A stretch of DNA of 64,000 bases from Actinomyces gerencseriae DSM 6844. Its GTDB lineage: Bacteria; Actinomycetota; Actinomycetes; Actinomycetales; Actinomycetaceae. Position numbers and translations under genes: made by a program. The DNA lies in the NCBI RefSeq assembly GCF_000429265.1, contig NZ_AUBN01000016.1, positions 1 through 64,000 on the forward strand, written 5' to 3'. The notes under the pieces are model-generated. The model saw only the letters and a program-made list of their open reading frames with translations. It had not been told where the DNA came from and searched no databases. Shown in pieces: positions 41,693 through 56,568 of this stretch. The first letter of the stretch is position 1. Each line of letters begins with the position of its first letter.

Positions 41693-41860
41693 GTCGCCGT
41701 GGGCGAGCGCCCGAGTCCGGGTGGCGCGGCACCGGGAGTGGCGCGGCACCGGGGACGCGGCGAGAGGCTCCGTCCACTCATAGGTTTGAGTCCCTGAAGA
41801 CGCAGAACTCATAGTGCGTTCACAGGTTGCGTGGGGGCGTGCGTCCAGGCGAGCCTGATT

Positions 41861-42064
41861 CCATAGTCATCGCCGCTGGACGGAACGGGTCGCGAGGGAC
41901 GGGCTTCCCCGCTGGTGATCCGGCCGAGAGCCACCAGGGTTGCAGGGACCCCTGATGGACTCGCTCCGGCGAGGGAGGATGCGCTCCCCGGTTCAGGTAG
42001 CCCGGGTATGAGCCCCTCGACGACATGGGCCCGCGGGCCGGGAGAGACAACCCGGCGCCGCGGG
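41861..42064 (+). ncRNA. Structured element, copy 1 of a duplicated pair
   Basis: About 205 nt. Shared blocks with copy 2 are GGACGG(A/G)ACGGGTCG, then GCTCCGGCGA(G/A)GGAGGATG, and a 55-nt identical block (42010-42064) that folds as CCCGCGG/CCGCGGG around an inner CGGG/CCCG stem. The variable centre (41928-41962) forms a stem with inner pairs CAGGG/CCCTG and a 10-nt loop containing AGGGA. The strand is assigned because it follows a plus-strand gene; it could be the opposite. The RNA class is unknown. Confidence 0.55.
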
Positions 42065-42267
42065 CCCGGTCCGCTCTCGGGCGCGTGCGGATCGCGGTCC
42101 GCACGACGAGCGGGCCGCGGAGCCGAGTCTCAGCGGGCGGCGTCGGAGGCGCGCTCCACGAGATGGCGTCCGGCGCCGTCCTCCCGCCCTGCTCGGACAT
42201 GGACCGGGGCACGACTTCCTAGACGTTTCTCAGGCGCGGCGGGGCGGTTTTCCAGGGCGCACTGGTT

Positions 42268-42474
42268 ACATGGTTACTGCCGTCGGACGGGACGGGTCGT
42301 GAGGGTTGGGGAACCCGTCGAGCGGTCCGTCGCCGAGGTCGAGGCGGGTCTTAGGGAGCCCGCTCCGATCGCTCCGGCGAAGGAGGATGTGCTCCCCCGG
42401 ATGTGGGAACCCGGGGTGCGAGCCCCTCGACGACATGGGCCCGCGGGCCGGGAGAGACAACCCGGCGCCGCGGG
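42268..42474 (+). ncRNA. Structured element, copy 2 of a duplicated pair
   Basis: It matches copy 1 at a near-constant offset of 407-410 nt, with the 55-nt block 42420-42474 identical. Its central stem (42337-42370) has different bases, with inner pairs GCGGG/CCCGC, but the same 5-bp length, and a 10-nt loop again carrying AGGGA at the same place. Such compensatory change points to selection on structure. Confidence 0.55.
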
Positions 42475-42527
42475 TCTAGTCATATCCCGGGAGCGGGGCG
42501 GTGGGCGGCAGGCAGTCGGCACCCGCC

Positions 42528-42593
42528 GAGATCGGTTCACTTCCGCAGCGAGATCGGTCGAGTTCCGCACCGAGATCGGTTCGACGGCGGCGC
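42528..42593. repeat. 22-bp tandem repeat family, copy D (three units)
   Basis: GAGATCGGT starts at 42528, 42550 and 42572. It has the same unit and 22-bp period as at 63197, but without the hairpin. Confidence 0.85.
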
Positions 42594-42710
42594 GGTGACG
42601 TCCGGACCCTCGGCTCGACCGGCGAATCCGCACAGAACCCGCCGGAGGGAGGCGAGGCGCAAGGTCCCCCGTTGCCCGATGCGGCGCGCACCACTCTTGC
42701 AGCCCCTCGT

Positions 42711-42863
42711 GGTCGTACCTTCTCGCGCCCGGTCGTACCCGACTCGGCGCGGTCGTACCTTCTCGCTCGTGGTCGTACGGTAGCCGGGTTCTAAGGTACG
42801 ACCGCGCGGCATCACGTACGACCGCGGAGCGCTGCGTACGACCGCGCGGCCCCGGGTACGACC
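42711..42863. repeat. 20-bp-pitch mirror array, copy 4 (4 left + 4 right boxes)
   Basis: GGTCGTAC at 42711, 42731, 42751 and 42771. GTACGACC at 42796, 42816, 42836 and 42856. The left half of the central palindrome has decayed (GGTAGC in place of CTTAGA). Confidence 0.95.
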
Positions 42864-42892
42864 GCACGAGACCCGAACACGCATAGCACCGC

Positions 42893-43230
42893 CTATGGGG
42901 GCTTATTCATGGTGTGTGGGTGTTTATGAGTCCGAGGACAGCTGTGATGGTTACCGGGAAGGCGCCCAGTGGTCTTCTGCGGCCGGTGTGCAGGACGCGC
43001 CAGGTCCTGGGTGTTCGCGATGACCCGTGAGACGGTGGACTGCCGGACGCCGTGGACCTCGGCGAGCAGCTCCTGGACCGGGTTGTGGCGCAGGTAGCTC
43101 AGGACCTCAGGCGCACGCACCGGTGCAGATCCGGCACCCGCACCCCGAAGACCGGTAGAGGGCCCGCGGCGTGGATCGCCTCGCACAGGTCCGCAACCTC
43201 ACCGCGGGTGATCCTCGCGCTACTATTCAT
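42893..43230 (-). pseudogene. IS-type transposase, N-terminal remnant with frameshift
   Basis: Reading from ATG 43230, MNSSARITRGEVADLCEAIH continues to about 43110 and stops. The adjacent frame then gives PEVLSYLRHNPVQELLAEVH, then GVRQSTVSRVI, the HTH of IS5-like DDE transposases. After that the sequence no longer resembles a transposase. It is a fragment broken by one frameshift and a 3' deletion. Confidence 0.65.
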
Positions 43231-43352
43231 GATGGTGGCTCGCCTCCCGATTGAATTGACCTCAGCACCTGAGCTATCTCAGGAGCAGGCCGCTGTCCCA
43301 CCCAGCGACACGCACCCCACTAAAACACCCCGGGCACCCCATGAATAAGACT

Positions 43353-43856
43353 CTAGCCCTGAGCGTATCCGACGAACCGCCGCTCGATTCTCGGCATCAA
43401 GCGGTGCATGAAGTACAGGTTTCCGTAGACCAGCACCATCACCAGCATGAAGCATGCTACCGTCGACAGATCGATTCTCCAGTAGTGGGAGACAATGAGC
43501 CACATCACCGGAACCTGAAGAGTGGCAGTCACAACCCCGGGGACGTACCCTTTGAACCGGAAACACATTCTATAGTGAATGAGGAAGTGAAGACTGTACG
43601 CCACACAGAAGCACAGGTACAATCCGTCACCTTGCGTCAGCGAGCAAACATAAGAGACGGTCAGCAGGATAACAAACTCCTCCAGAACCCCCACCGTGAA
43701 TGCCGACCCATCCCTGGTCCCCCCAAAATAGCCCGTCTGGTCGGGGAGCATCCGAAACCTCGCCCGCCTCTTCCACAGAGGCAGGAACACCATCTCCTCA
43801 AAATCATGCAGAATAAACAGGATCGGTAGCGCCCAGTAGTCGAGCAGAAACGACAT
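43353..43856 (-). CDS. HXXEE-domain membrane protein
   Basis: 167 residues from ATG 43856, behind GGGAGGAAGA. The N-terminal LFILHDFEEM is the HxxEE signature of this small family, followed by four or five hydrophobic segments to the end. Its function is unknown; members are often beside TetR regulators, as here (TetR gene about 390 nt upstream in the same direction). The region is clearly lower in GC than its surroundings, which suggests recent transfer. It may be an ion or small-molecule membrane protein under TetR control (inference). Confidence 0.82.
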   Translation of the reverse strand: MSFLLDYWALPILFILHDFEEMVFLPLWKRRARFRMLPDQTGYFGGTRDGSAFTVGVLEEFVILLTVSYVCSLTQGDGLYLCFCVAYSLHFLIHYRMCFRFKGYVPGVVTATLQVPVMWLIVSHYWRIDLSTVACFMLVMVLVYGNLYFMHRLMPRIERRFVGYAQG

Positions 43857-44243
43857 TCTTCCTCCCAGCGATGGCTTATCGGTCGAGAGGACCGTATGCC
43901 GAAAACCCGATCCGTTCCACTCGCGCAGCACGTGTGGTACAGATTCGCAGAATCCGTACCACACAACAGGGAAGTCGAGCCCGCCCCTCGACGCGGCACG
44001 CTCACAGCCGTCAAGCCCGAGCTGCGCAGTGTGGGCTGGATTGTGTTTCTGGCGAGGTTTTCGTTGGAATAACGCCGGTGAGGTGTCGTTGTGGGGCATC
44101 AGCCTCAACGACCACCACCTCACGGCCCCCGCCCCCCCGACCCCGAAACCGAAGCCGAAGCCGAAGAGATCCTCACCGCCCTCAACATCCCGACAGGGCA
44201 CCAAAACTGCGCAACTCGGACCAAGACCCCGCGATGGAGCCGA
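43857..44243. other. 387-bp gap between the TetR and HXXEE genes
   Basis: It contains a 33-bp hairpin (43932-43964) and lower-GC sequence. An open frame near 44029-44265 (MWAGLCFWRGFRWNN) looks like a leftover of another gene but matches nothing I know. Confidence 0.4.
43932..43964. promoter_or_regulatory. 33-bp nested palindrome upstream of the HXXEE gene
   Basis: GTGTGGTAC (43932-43940) and GTACCACAC (43956-43964) flank GATTC-GCA-GAATC. Only one opposed pair (A/C) is unpaired in the 15-bp stem. It is a candidate TetR operator or hairpin, 76 nt before the start codon. Confidence 0.5.
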
Positions 44244-44822
44244 CTATCGCACGTACCCGGCGTAGACCGATAGCTCCTCAAGAAACGTCCTGACAACCTC
44301 TGAGGCCTTTGGGCTCATGCCATGATCGATCCAGTGCAGGAGAATATTCCACATTCCACCAACGACCAGCAGGTCCACGAGAGTCTCGTCAACTTCGGAG
44401 ACTCCGTGCCAGGGAAGGCCAGAGTGCGGCAGCACCTCCAGGAACTTCTTTCGCTGCACATCGAGCGCCAGATCCAAGAGCTGACGCCTTCTCAGCAGGG
44501 CAACACATTCTCTGCGATCCCCCCAGAAGGAGAAATAAAAGTTGAGAAGGCTCTCAATATCCGAGATGCCACGCTCCTCAACACCTTGGAGATACTCCGT
44601 CAGCAACTCCTCCACATGGAACACCAGGACGGACCTCTTCGTGGAGAAATGGCGATAGTACGTATTTCTGGAGACACCCGCCCTGGCCGCCACCTCCGAC
44701 ACGGAGATCTCATCGAGCTCATAAACCGCAAGCTTTTCGAAGAGAGCCTCGGCGATCCGCATCTTGGAACGGTGCGCGCGAACGTCCACAGCGACTCCAT
44801 CACGATCAGCACTCCCCATCAT
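44244..44822 (-). CDS. TetR-family transcriptional regulator
   Basis: 192 residues from ATG 44822; ATG 44819 is adjacent. The N-terminal HTH is IAEALFEKLAVYELDEISVS, then EVAARAGVSRNTYYRHFSTK, about residues 23-62. The C-terminal ligand-binding half matches the TetR_C fold common in Firmicutes and actinobacteria (SLLNFYFSFWGDRRECVALL; VDLLVVGGMWNILLHWIDHG). It is likely a ligand-relieved repressor of the HXXEE gene downstream. Lower GC than the flanking genes. Confidence 0.88.
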   Translation of the reverse strand: MMGSADRDGVAVDVRAHRSKMRIAEALFEKLAVYELDEISVSEVAARAGVSRNTYYRHFSTKRSVLVFHVEELLTEYLQGVEERGISDIESLLNFYFSFWGDRRECVALLRRRQLLDLALDVQRKKFLEVLPHSGLPWHGVSEVDETLVDLLVVGGMWNILLHWIDHGMSPKASEVVRTFLEELSVYAGYVR

Positions 44823-45137
44823 ATTCTGGAGTGTAGTCCTCGATCGCAGATGGAGAGACTTGGAGGTCGCGTCAGTAGGTGCGGTTCGGGAGCAGGGTGC
44901 GAGCACAAGGTCCCGGTAAGAAGTGAGTCGTCCGTACTTGCCTCTGCTCCTGGGAGCGTTTCCTCGTCCCCACCCCGCCATCATCGGTGACGGAGCCCTT
45001 GCGGGTCCGGTTCGCCGCGCTGCTGCCCGAGCATGTCGATACCGGGGCTTGCCCCGGACCACCCGGGACCACCAACAAGGTCACGGGCCGGGCGGTCACG
45101 GCCGACTGCGGGCCGAACAGCGCCCCGGGACGACGCC
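44823..45137. other. 315-bp gap between lacI and the TetR gene
   Basis: No gene recognised. Short frames on both strands (plus 44987, minus 44872) look faintly protein-like but have no family signal. Confidence 0.4.
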
Positions 45138-51679
<6,542 letters not shown>

Positions 51680-51852
51680 GCCGCATCCCGCCTCGCCCTA
51701 CGGGACGCGGCCCGCGACCACCGCGGCCACCAGGCAGCAGGGCTCCGGGGCGGTCGGGCCGAGCGGGAGCGGAATGGTCCGCCGACCGGTGAGCAGGGCC
51801 CGGAGCGGCCGAGGCGCCGGGCCGAACGGAAAGCGGGGCTCCGGGGCGGCCG

Positions 51853-51890
51853 CCAGGGGCGGCCCGGCCTTTGCGCCGGGCCGCCCCTGG
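51853..51890. terminator. Perfect 16-bp bidirectional hairpin
   Basis: CCAGGGGCGGCCCGGC (51853-51868), a CTTTGC loop, and its exact complement (51875-51890). It lies between the convergent permease and vsr genes. Confidence 0.75.
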
Positions 51891-51901
51891 CAACGCATCC
51901 G

Positions 51902-52393
51902 CTACTCCTCGCCGCTTCCGCCCCCGACCTCCCCGGTTCCGCTCTCAAGCGCGCGAATGATGAGGTGCACGGCGTCCCGCGGCGGGACGTGCTCCCAGAT
52001 GCGCAGTACCCTCCAGCCCTCGGCCTCCGCCATGGCGGTCGTCTCCGCATCGCGCTCGACATTCCTCGCGAGCTTCGGCTCCCAGTACTCGACGTGCGAG
52101 GCCGGGATCGTGCCGTGCTCGGGACATCCGTGCCAGAAGCACCCATCGACGAAAACGGCGAGCCGCCGACGGGTGAAGACGATGTCCGCACGGCGACGCT
52201 TATTGCTCCACGGCGCAAAATCGACGCGATACCGGTAGCCGCGCGCATGCAAGAGCCGACGGATCGCCAACTCCGGACGCGTGTCGCGGCGCCGATTCGA
52301 CGTCATCGATCGGGCCGTGCCGGGACTACTGGCCCAGGACCCTCCGGTTTTCTCGGCACCGTCCATCCCGCCTCCTCGGTCCTTCTCGATCAT
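51902..52393 (-). CDS. vsr: Very short patch repair endonuclease
   Basis: 163 residues at the longest start (ATG 52393); ATG 52366 would give a more typical 154. Vsr signatures are complete: SNRRRDTRPELAIRRLLHAR, catalytic Asp in RADIVF, and the zinc/His cluster VDGCFWHGCPEHGT. Vsr nicks next to T:G mismatches left by deamination of 5-methylcytosine. It usually sits beside a cytosine methyltransferase, and none is present here, so its partner is elsewhere or lost. It is the leftmost gene of an accessory stretch with an HNH nuclease. Confidence 0.92.
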   Translation of the reverse strand: MIEKDRGGGMDGAEKTGGSWASSPGTARSMTSNRRRDTRPELAIRRLLHARGYRYRVDFAPWSNKRRRADIVFTRRRLAVFVDGCFWHGCPEHGTIPASHVEYWEPKLARNVERDAETTAMAEAEGWRVLRIWEHVPPRDAVHLIIRALESGTGEVGGGSGEE

Positions 52394-52630
52394 TCGCAGT
52401 CATTCTCGATCATTCAATATCGACAACGGGATCGTTGCTCCGATCGGGCCGCCTCACGGTGAAGGAGATGCGCCCCTTCGGAGCAGCAGAATATGGAATC
52501 GCGAGGGAGAAGAGTGTCGCCGTATCCGCGGCCGTCATCTTCTCCGGAAGCAACTTCGGGGCTCTTCGTGTGTGTGGGTGTGGTCGGGGTGGGCGGGTGC
52601 CGGTGGTCCGATGTCTTGGAGTCCTGCGCG

Positions 52631-52782
52631 GTCGTACCCGGGGGCGCGCAGTCGTACGTGGAGACGCGCGGTCGTACCTTAAAGGGGCTCTAAGGTACGA
52701 CCACGTGGAGTTGCGTACGACCACGCGCGTAGAGGTACGACCGCACGGCTTTACGTACGACCGGGTGAGACTGCGTACGACC
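52631..52782. repeat. 20-bp-pitch mirror array, copy 5 (3 left + 5 right boxes)
   Basis: GTCGTAC cores at 52631, 52651 and 52671. GTACGACC at 52695, 52715, 52735, 52755 and 52775. The centre reads CTTAAA-GGGG-CTCTAAG, almost the standard palindrome. Confidence 0.95.
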
Positions 52783-53090
52783 ACATGGAGACAGTGGCCC
52801 ACGATGACGAAGCGGTGCGCGCCCCCGAGCACTCCGGGCCCCACAGACCAGCGGTGCGCAGCGGTGAGCGCGCACCGCACAGGGGCCGCATAACAGCGGG
52901 CTTCAGCAACACAGACCAGCGCAAGACCGCATCGGAGGTAGTTTCAACGCCGGGCCTCACAGGCCAACGGCGCGGGACTGCAGGGCCTGCAGGACGCAAG
53001 CAGGACCCATGCGGGCGCCGGTGCCTGCACCCGCAGCAGCGCGCGGCGAGCACCCAGGACCTCCGGGACCCATTGCGCGGCGGGGGGCAT

Positions 53091-53208
53091 GTCCGAACCT
53101 GTTGCAAAGGAGCCGCCTACCGGTATCAGCAGCAGAGAAAAAACCCGGAATATCAACAATCCGTTTTGCGCGTTCCAGCCGGATCCAGGCCTTGCAACAG
53201 ACTCGGAC
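53091..53208. mobile_element. 118-bp inverted-repeat element (MITE-like), copy 1
   Basis: The left end GTCCGAACCTGTTGCAAAGG (53091-53110) is complementary to the right end CCTTGCAACAGACTCGGAC (53190-53208), with two mismatches and one bulge. The interior shares GAAAAAA.CCCGGAATA and CAAC.AT.C with the copy at 57011. No open frame of transposase type. It could be a tiny non-autonomous element or a structured RNA gene. Confidence 0.6.
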
Positions 53209-53560
53209 ACCCGAACACCAAAACGAACCCCACCGACGAACGATACGGCGCGAGCCGACATCCCCTACGAGCACGACAACGGACAACCCCGCCGGAAGCA
53301 CGACACATCCCCGGCACGACCCCCGGCGCACTCACACCCCGGGACCGTCGACCAGCACCCCGGCGGCCCCGACGAGAAAGAGCCCCGAACAGCCGCATCT
53401 CCCCACCCCGAACACGAAGAACCTCGAAACGGCCGCGACTGCCGATCGAGCCGTGTAGTCTCGAGACAAGGACCGCGAAGTTCTGGTAAGCAATTTCGAG
53501 AGCCCCAAAGGAAAGTTGTCAGTCTAAAATACCAACGAACAGGACGGCTCAGCGACCGAA

Positions 53561-54511
53561 GTGAAACACCCGCTATTCACCCCCGACGAGGAACTCGACG
53601 CCCACCTCGCCACGATGCAGTGGTTCGAGGCGCAGCAGGCGGACGGCCACGAACTCTTCACGCATCAGGAGCTCATGCGCGGATTCATGTGGCACGGGCA
53701 TCGTCTCCCGCTCGTTCACCAGACGCAGGGGATCTGGAAGCCCGCCGGCTTCGCCTCCTCCTTGACTTTCAAAACCGCGGCGCCGAAATCCGGCAAAGAG
53801 GCCCCGTACACGGACCGGATCGACGATGACGGGCTGCTTCGCTACAAGTTCGCCGACTCCCCCGGCAAGCAGTGGACCAACGAGGCGATGATCGAAGCCG
53901 CCCGCCGCAACTACCCTCTCGCCTGGCTCGTCGGCGTCAAACCGACGGACTCCCTGCTGTACTACTACGTCCGTTTCCCCGCCTTCATTGAACGGATCGA
54001 CCAAGAGAGTTCGGAATTCATTATCGCCATCGAAGAGGCGAGGTCGGCCGTCATCGAGAATGCCGGCCCTCCGCTGATCGAACGAAGGTACGTATCTCGT
54101 TGGACCAGGGCGCGCGTTCACCAGCACGATTTTCGCGAGCACGTCATCAGCGCATATGAAATCTCCTGCGCCGTCTGCGACCTCCCGCACGCGCAACTCC
54201 TCGAAGCCGCACATATCATCCCGGACGCGGAGGAGTCGGGCGCACCCGAAGTCAGCAATGGCCTTGCACTGTGCAGGGTCCATCACACGGCTTACGATCG
54301 CAACCTCATCGGCATCGATGCGAACCACTGCATCCATGTGGCGGAGCGGGCGCGGAAGCTCGAGACGGATTCCCATCGCACCGGCTTTCTGGCTTTCGAC
54401 GCCGAATCCCTCACGCACGTGCCGAGGAGCAAACGGCTGCGCCCGGATGGCGATCGTCTCAGCGAGCACTTCCGCCGCTTCCTGGAGGCCGAGGAGAAGA
54501 CCTCGGCGTAG
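53561..54511 (+). CDS. HNH endonuclease with an N-terminal reader-like domain
   Basis: 316 residues from GTG 53561; no strong Shine-Dalgarno, so the start is uncertain. The C-terminal nuclease shows CAVCDLPHAQLLEAAHIIPD and then NGLALCRVHHTAYDRNLIGI, a complete H-N-H site (about residues 205-245). The N-terminal part (FTHQELMRGFMWHGHRLPLV; LLYYYVRFPAFIER) resembles SRA/PUA-like domains found in modification-dependent restriction enzymes. A defence role against modified DNA is inferred. It lies near vsr and toxin-antitoxin remnants, as in a small defence island. Confidence 0.75.
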   Translation: MKHPLFTPDEELDAHLATMQWFEAQQADGHELFTHQELMRGFMWHGHRLPLVHQTQGIWKPAGFASSLTFKTAAPKSGKEAPYTDRIDDDGLLRYKFADSPGKQWTNEAMIEAARRNYPLAWLVGVKPTDSLLYYYVRFPAFIERIDQESSEFIIAIEEARSAVIENAGPPLIERRYVSRWTRARVHQHDFREHVISAYEISCAVCDLPHAQLLEAAHIIPDAEESGAPEVSNGLALCRVHHTAYDRNLIGIDANHCIHVAERARKLETDSHRTGFLAFDAESLTHVPRSKRLRPDGDRLSEHFRRFLEAEEKTSA

Positions 54512-54599
54512 CAAGCGGACGGAAAGCTTCAGGCAAGCTACGACGCGCCGCGCAGACTCTCCCCGCACAGCGCACCGCACCCGAGATCGGAGAGCACTC

Positions 54600-55028
54600 A
54601 TGCCCTACCCCAACGACATCGCCGACGAAACCGAGCGCGACATCCTCGAGCGGGCCGCTCACCTGGCCACCGTCCTCGAGGACGACTGGTACCGCCCCCA
54701 CCGCGCGGAGAACGACCGGGACGACGTCATGCTGCTCGTCGCGAATCTCCTTCAGTCGCACGCGGACACCGGCATCGAGTTGCACACCTGGCGGCGAGCC
54801 CTCGACGTCGTCGTCGATCACCTGGCGGCGGACCCGCACGGGTCCGCCCTGCTGCGCCGCCTGAACCGACCGACGCGGTTCACCGTCGTCGGCACCTGGC
54901 GGGAGGGCCGACGCGAAGCCATCGCCGCGCTACCCGGCAGACGCAGCCGCGACACCGCCGTCGGCGCCTGGTCCGCTCAGGTCCGGGCCGTCACCGCCGC
55001 CGACGCCGCCAGGGCCGCCGTCGGATGA
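54600..55028 (+). CDS. Small helical protein of unknown function
   Basis: 142 residues from ATG 54600, with GGAGAG 7 nt upstream. It is rich in charged helices (ADETERDILERAAHLATVLE; LLVANLLQSHADTGIELHTW) and has no membrane segment, Cys cluster or family signature I recognise. It lies 89 nt behind the HNH nuclease in the same direction and may be cotranscribed, so an accessory or control role is possible but unproven. Confidence 0.6.
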   Translation: MPYPNDIADETERDILERAAHLATVLEDDWYRPHRAENDRDDVMLLVANLLQSHADTGIELHTWRRALDVVVDHLAADPHGSALLRRLNRPTRFTVVGTWREGRREAIAALPGRRSRDTAVGAWSAQVRAVTAADAARAAVG

Positions 55029-55511
55029 GAGGACCCTCGGCACGCCGCCGAACCGGCCGGACATGCGGAGGCTGAGCAGATCGGGATCCTTCCGCCCCTC
55101 AACGTCCGCGTGGTCGGACACCCGCGCCGGCTGAGGCCGTCCACTGTCCCTGTCAGCCGGCCGAACCCCACCGCGACGTAGCATTCCTGACCGCATGAGC
55201 CGGATCTCGTAGGTTGTGAAGGCTGGTGCCGCTCCCCACGCGAAGCCCAGAGGCGAGGTAATGCGGTCCTCCGTCACCCTCGGGCGCATGGAGCCGCCAG
55301 GCAATCTCACCAGCATTGACCGCGGCATCCCGAGCAACCCGGCCACTCGGGACGAGAGGCATCCAACCACCATTCAAGTGTCATGGATCACAACATCGCG
55401 TACTGGCCACGACGCCCTACCGCCACCCACCCTTCTCACATAACTCCCCGTCGTCCTCCGGGACTGGCGGGACCTATTTCTCCCTGCCGGAGGCTTCCCG
55501 CGGCTCTCACG
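55029..55511. other. 483-bp gap upstream of the NYN-domain gene
   Basis: No gene, RNA or clear repeat seen. Sequence becomes lower in GC toward 55400. Confidence 0.4.
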
Positions 55512-55985
55512 ATGGCGGTCGTCATCGACTACCAGAATGTCCACGTTACAGCCGCAGGACTGTTCCTACCCGCACGCCCGCCCGAGGAGGCACTGATCGA
55601 TCCCCATCGGTTCAGCTGCCAGCTCGCCCGCGCACGCAACACTGCGACCATTGAAGTACTCCTGGGAGTACATCAATGGCGAGAAAAACCGGTGCGACTC
55701 TCCCGGCGCGAGAAAAGAGTAAACGTTATGTGCTCCCCGACCCTGGTGGATCTGGCTCGCTGCGGACTTCACGACATCATCGTCCCGGCTTCTCGCGACA
55801 CCGACCCGGCGCCCGCTTTTGACCATGCCGCCAGAACAGGCCACGCCAAGATCGAGGCGGCCAAGTGGTACCACCCGAATAAGCCCAGCACCCGCGGCAG
55901 AATCAAGACCGAACGCAGGCTGTGGACGACCTCAATGACACAGGAGCACTTCAGCGCCAGCCCAGACCTGCGAGATGACACCTGA
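55512..55985 (+). pseudogene. NYN/PIN-like nuclease, internally deleted
   Basis: 157 residues from ATG 55512. The start MAVVIDYQNVHVTAAGLFLP with PPEEALIDPHRF is a good NYN domain opening (first catalytic Asp present). The ending DIIVPASRDTDPAPAFDHAA, then AKIEAAKWYHP, is also conserved. Between them, about 60 residues found in relatives are missing. The usual EKG.DV.. catalytic strand reads EKRVNVMC, with Asp replaced by Asn. NYN nucleases cut RNA and often guard against phage. This copy is probably inactive. The low-GC context suggests acquired DNA. Confidence 0.65.
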
Positions 55986-56095
55986 CCATCAACCCGACCC
56001 CGTCACTGGCCGATCACCTCACGTCGAGATCCATTCCTCGAGCCGCCGAGCGAAATGATAAGAGCCTTTAGAAGGTCAAGTTCACGGTTTTCCCT

Positions 56096-56568
56096 CTAAC
56101 TCGGCGCCCCCATGCTCTGGTGCGCTGCCGAGACGAACCTACAGCATCCCTCGCGCTCGAGGCGCACAAGAAGATCCTCCAGCGTCCACCGAGGCCCCTT
56201 ACGGCCCATTCTCGATGCCACCTCCTCAAGCGCATCGCGGACTGGCATAGGATATAGATCTAGAAGGTCCAGGAGGAACTCATCCGGAGACTGGGAAAAT
56301 AAGTCGCCCGGGAGTCGAGCAGTAACGAAATCTTTGAGATTGAAGGTCACGATGACGTCCGCCCGACCGACAAGCTCCGCTGCAACGACATGCCGGTCAT
56401 TCGCGTCCCGAATATTCGGGACGCATGGCAGAGCGCTCTCCCACCCGCGCACTCGCGCATCGGGGAGAGCACCATTCATCTGCCTGCGGAGCCGCGTCAC
56501 GTAGCCGCAAGACTCATCACGGTCTCGGCCACGATCCTCGTGCAGGTGGAGAATCGTCCGTCCGTCAT
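56096..56568 (-). pseudogene. PIN-domain toxin, N-terminally truncated and frameshifted
   Basis: The C-terminal part is well conserved: NIRDANDRHVVAAELVGRAD, VIVTFNLKDF and DEFLLDLLDLYPMPVRDALEEV, all typical of VapC-like PIN toxins. ATG 56568 overlaps the antitoxin stop by four bases, but that frame ends after TCTRIVAETVMSLAAT. The remaining helix (TRLRRQMNGALPDARV) continues in another frame. The LDANVL strand with the first catalytic Asp is absent. The toxin is therefore dead, while its antitoxin remains intact. Confidence 0.75.

Larger units (their letters stand above)
41693..42892. other. 1.2-kb gene-free stretch carrying repeat elements
   Basis: No credible gene. It holds two copies of a structured element, a three-unit 22-bp repeat and 20-bp-pitch array copy 4, then the remnant of a transposase. 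Open frames here are by-products of GC content and repeats. Confidence 0.7.
52394..53560. other. 1.17-kb gap between vsr and the HNH gene
   Basis: No gene is supported. It contains 20-bp-pitch array copy 5 (52631-52782) and a 118-bp inverted-repeat element (53091-53208). The rest shows only GC-driven open frames. Confidence 0.6.

Noticed and set aside
42001-42474. Minus-strand frames over the duplicated structured element as a small gene family
   Set aside because: The two copies diverge strongly at protein level outside the 55-nt block, while stems and loop are preserved, which favours RNA or DNA structure.
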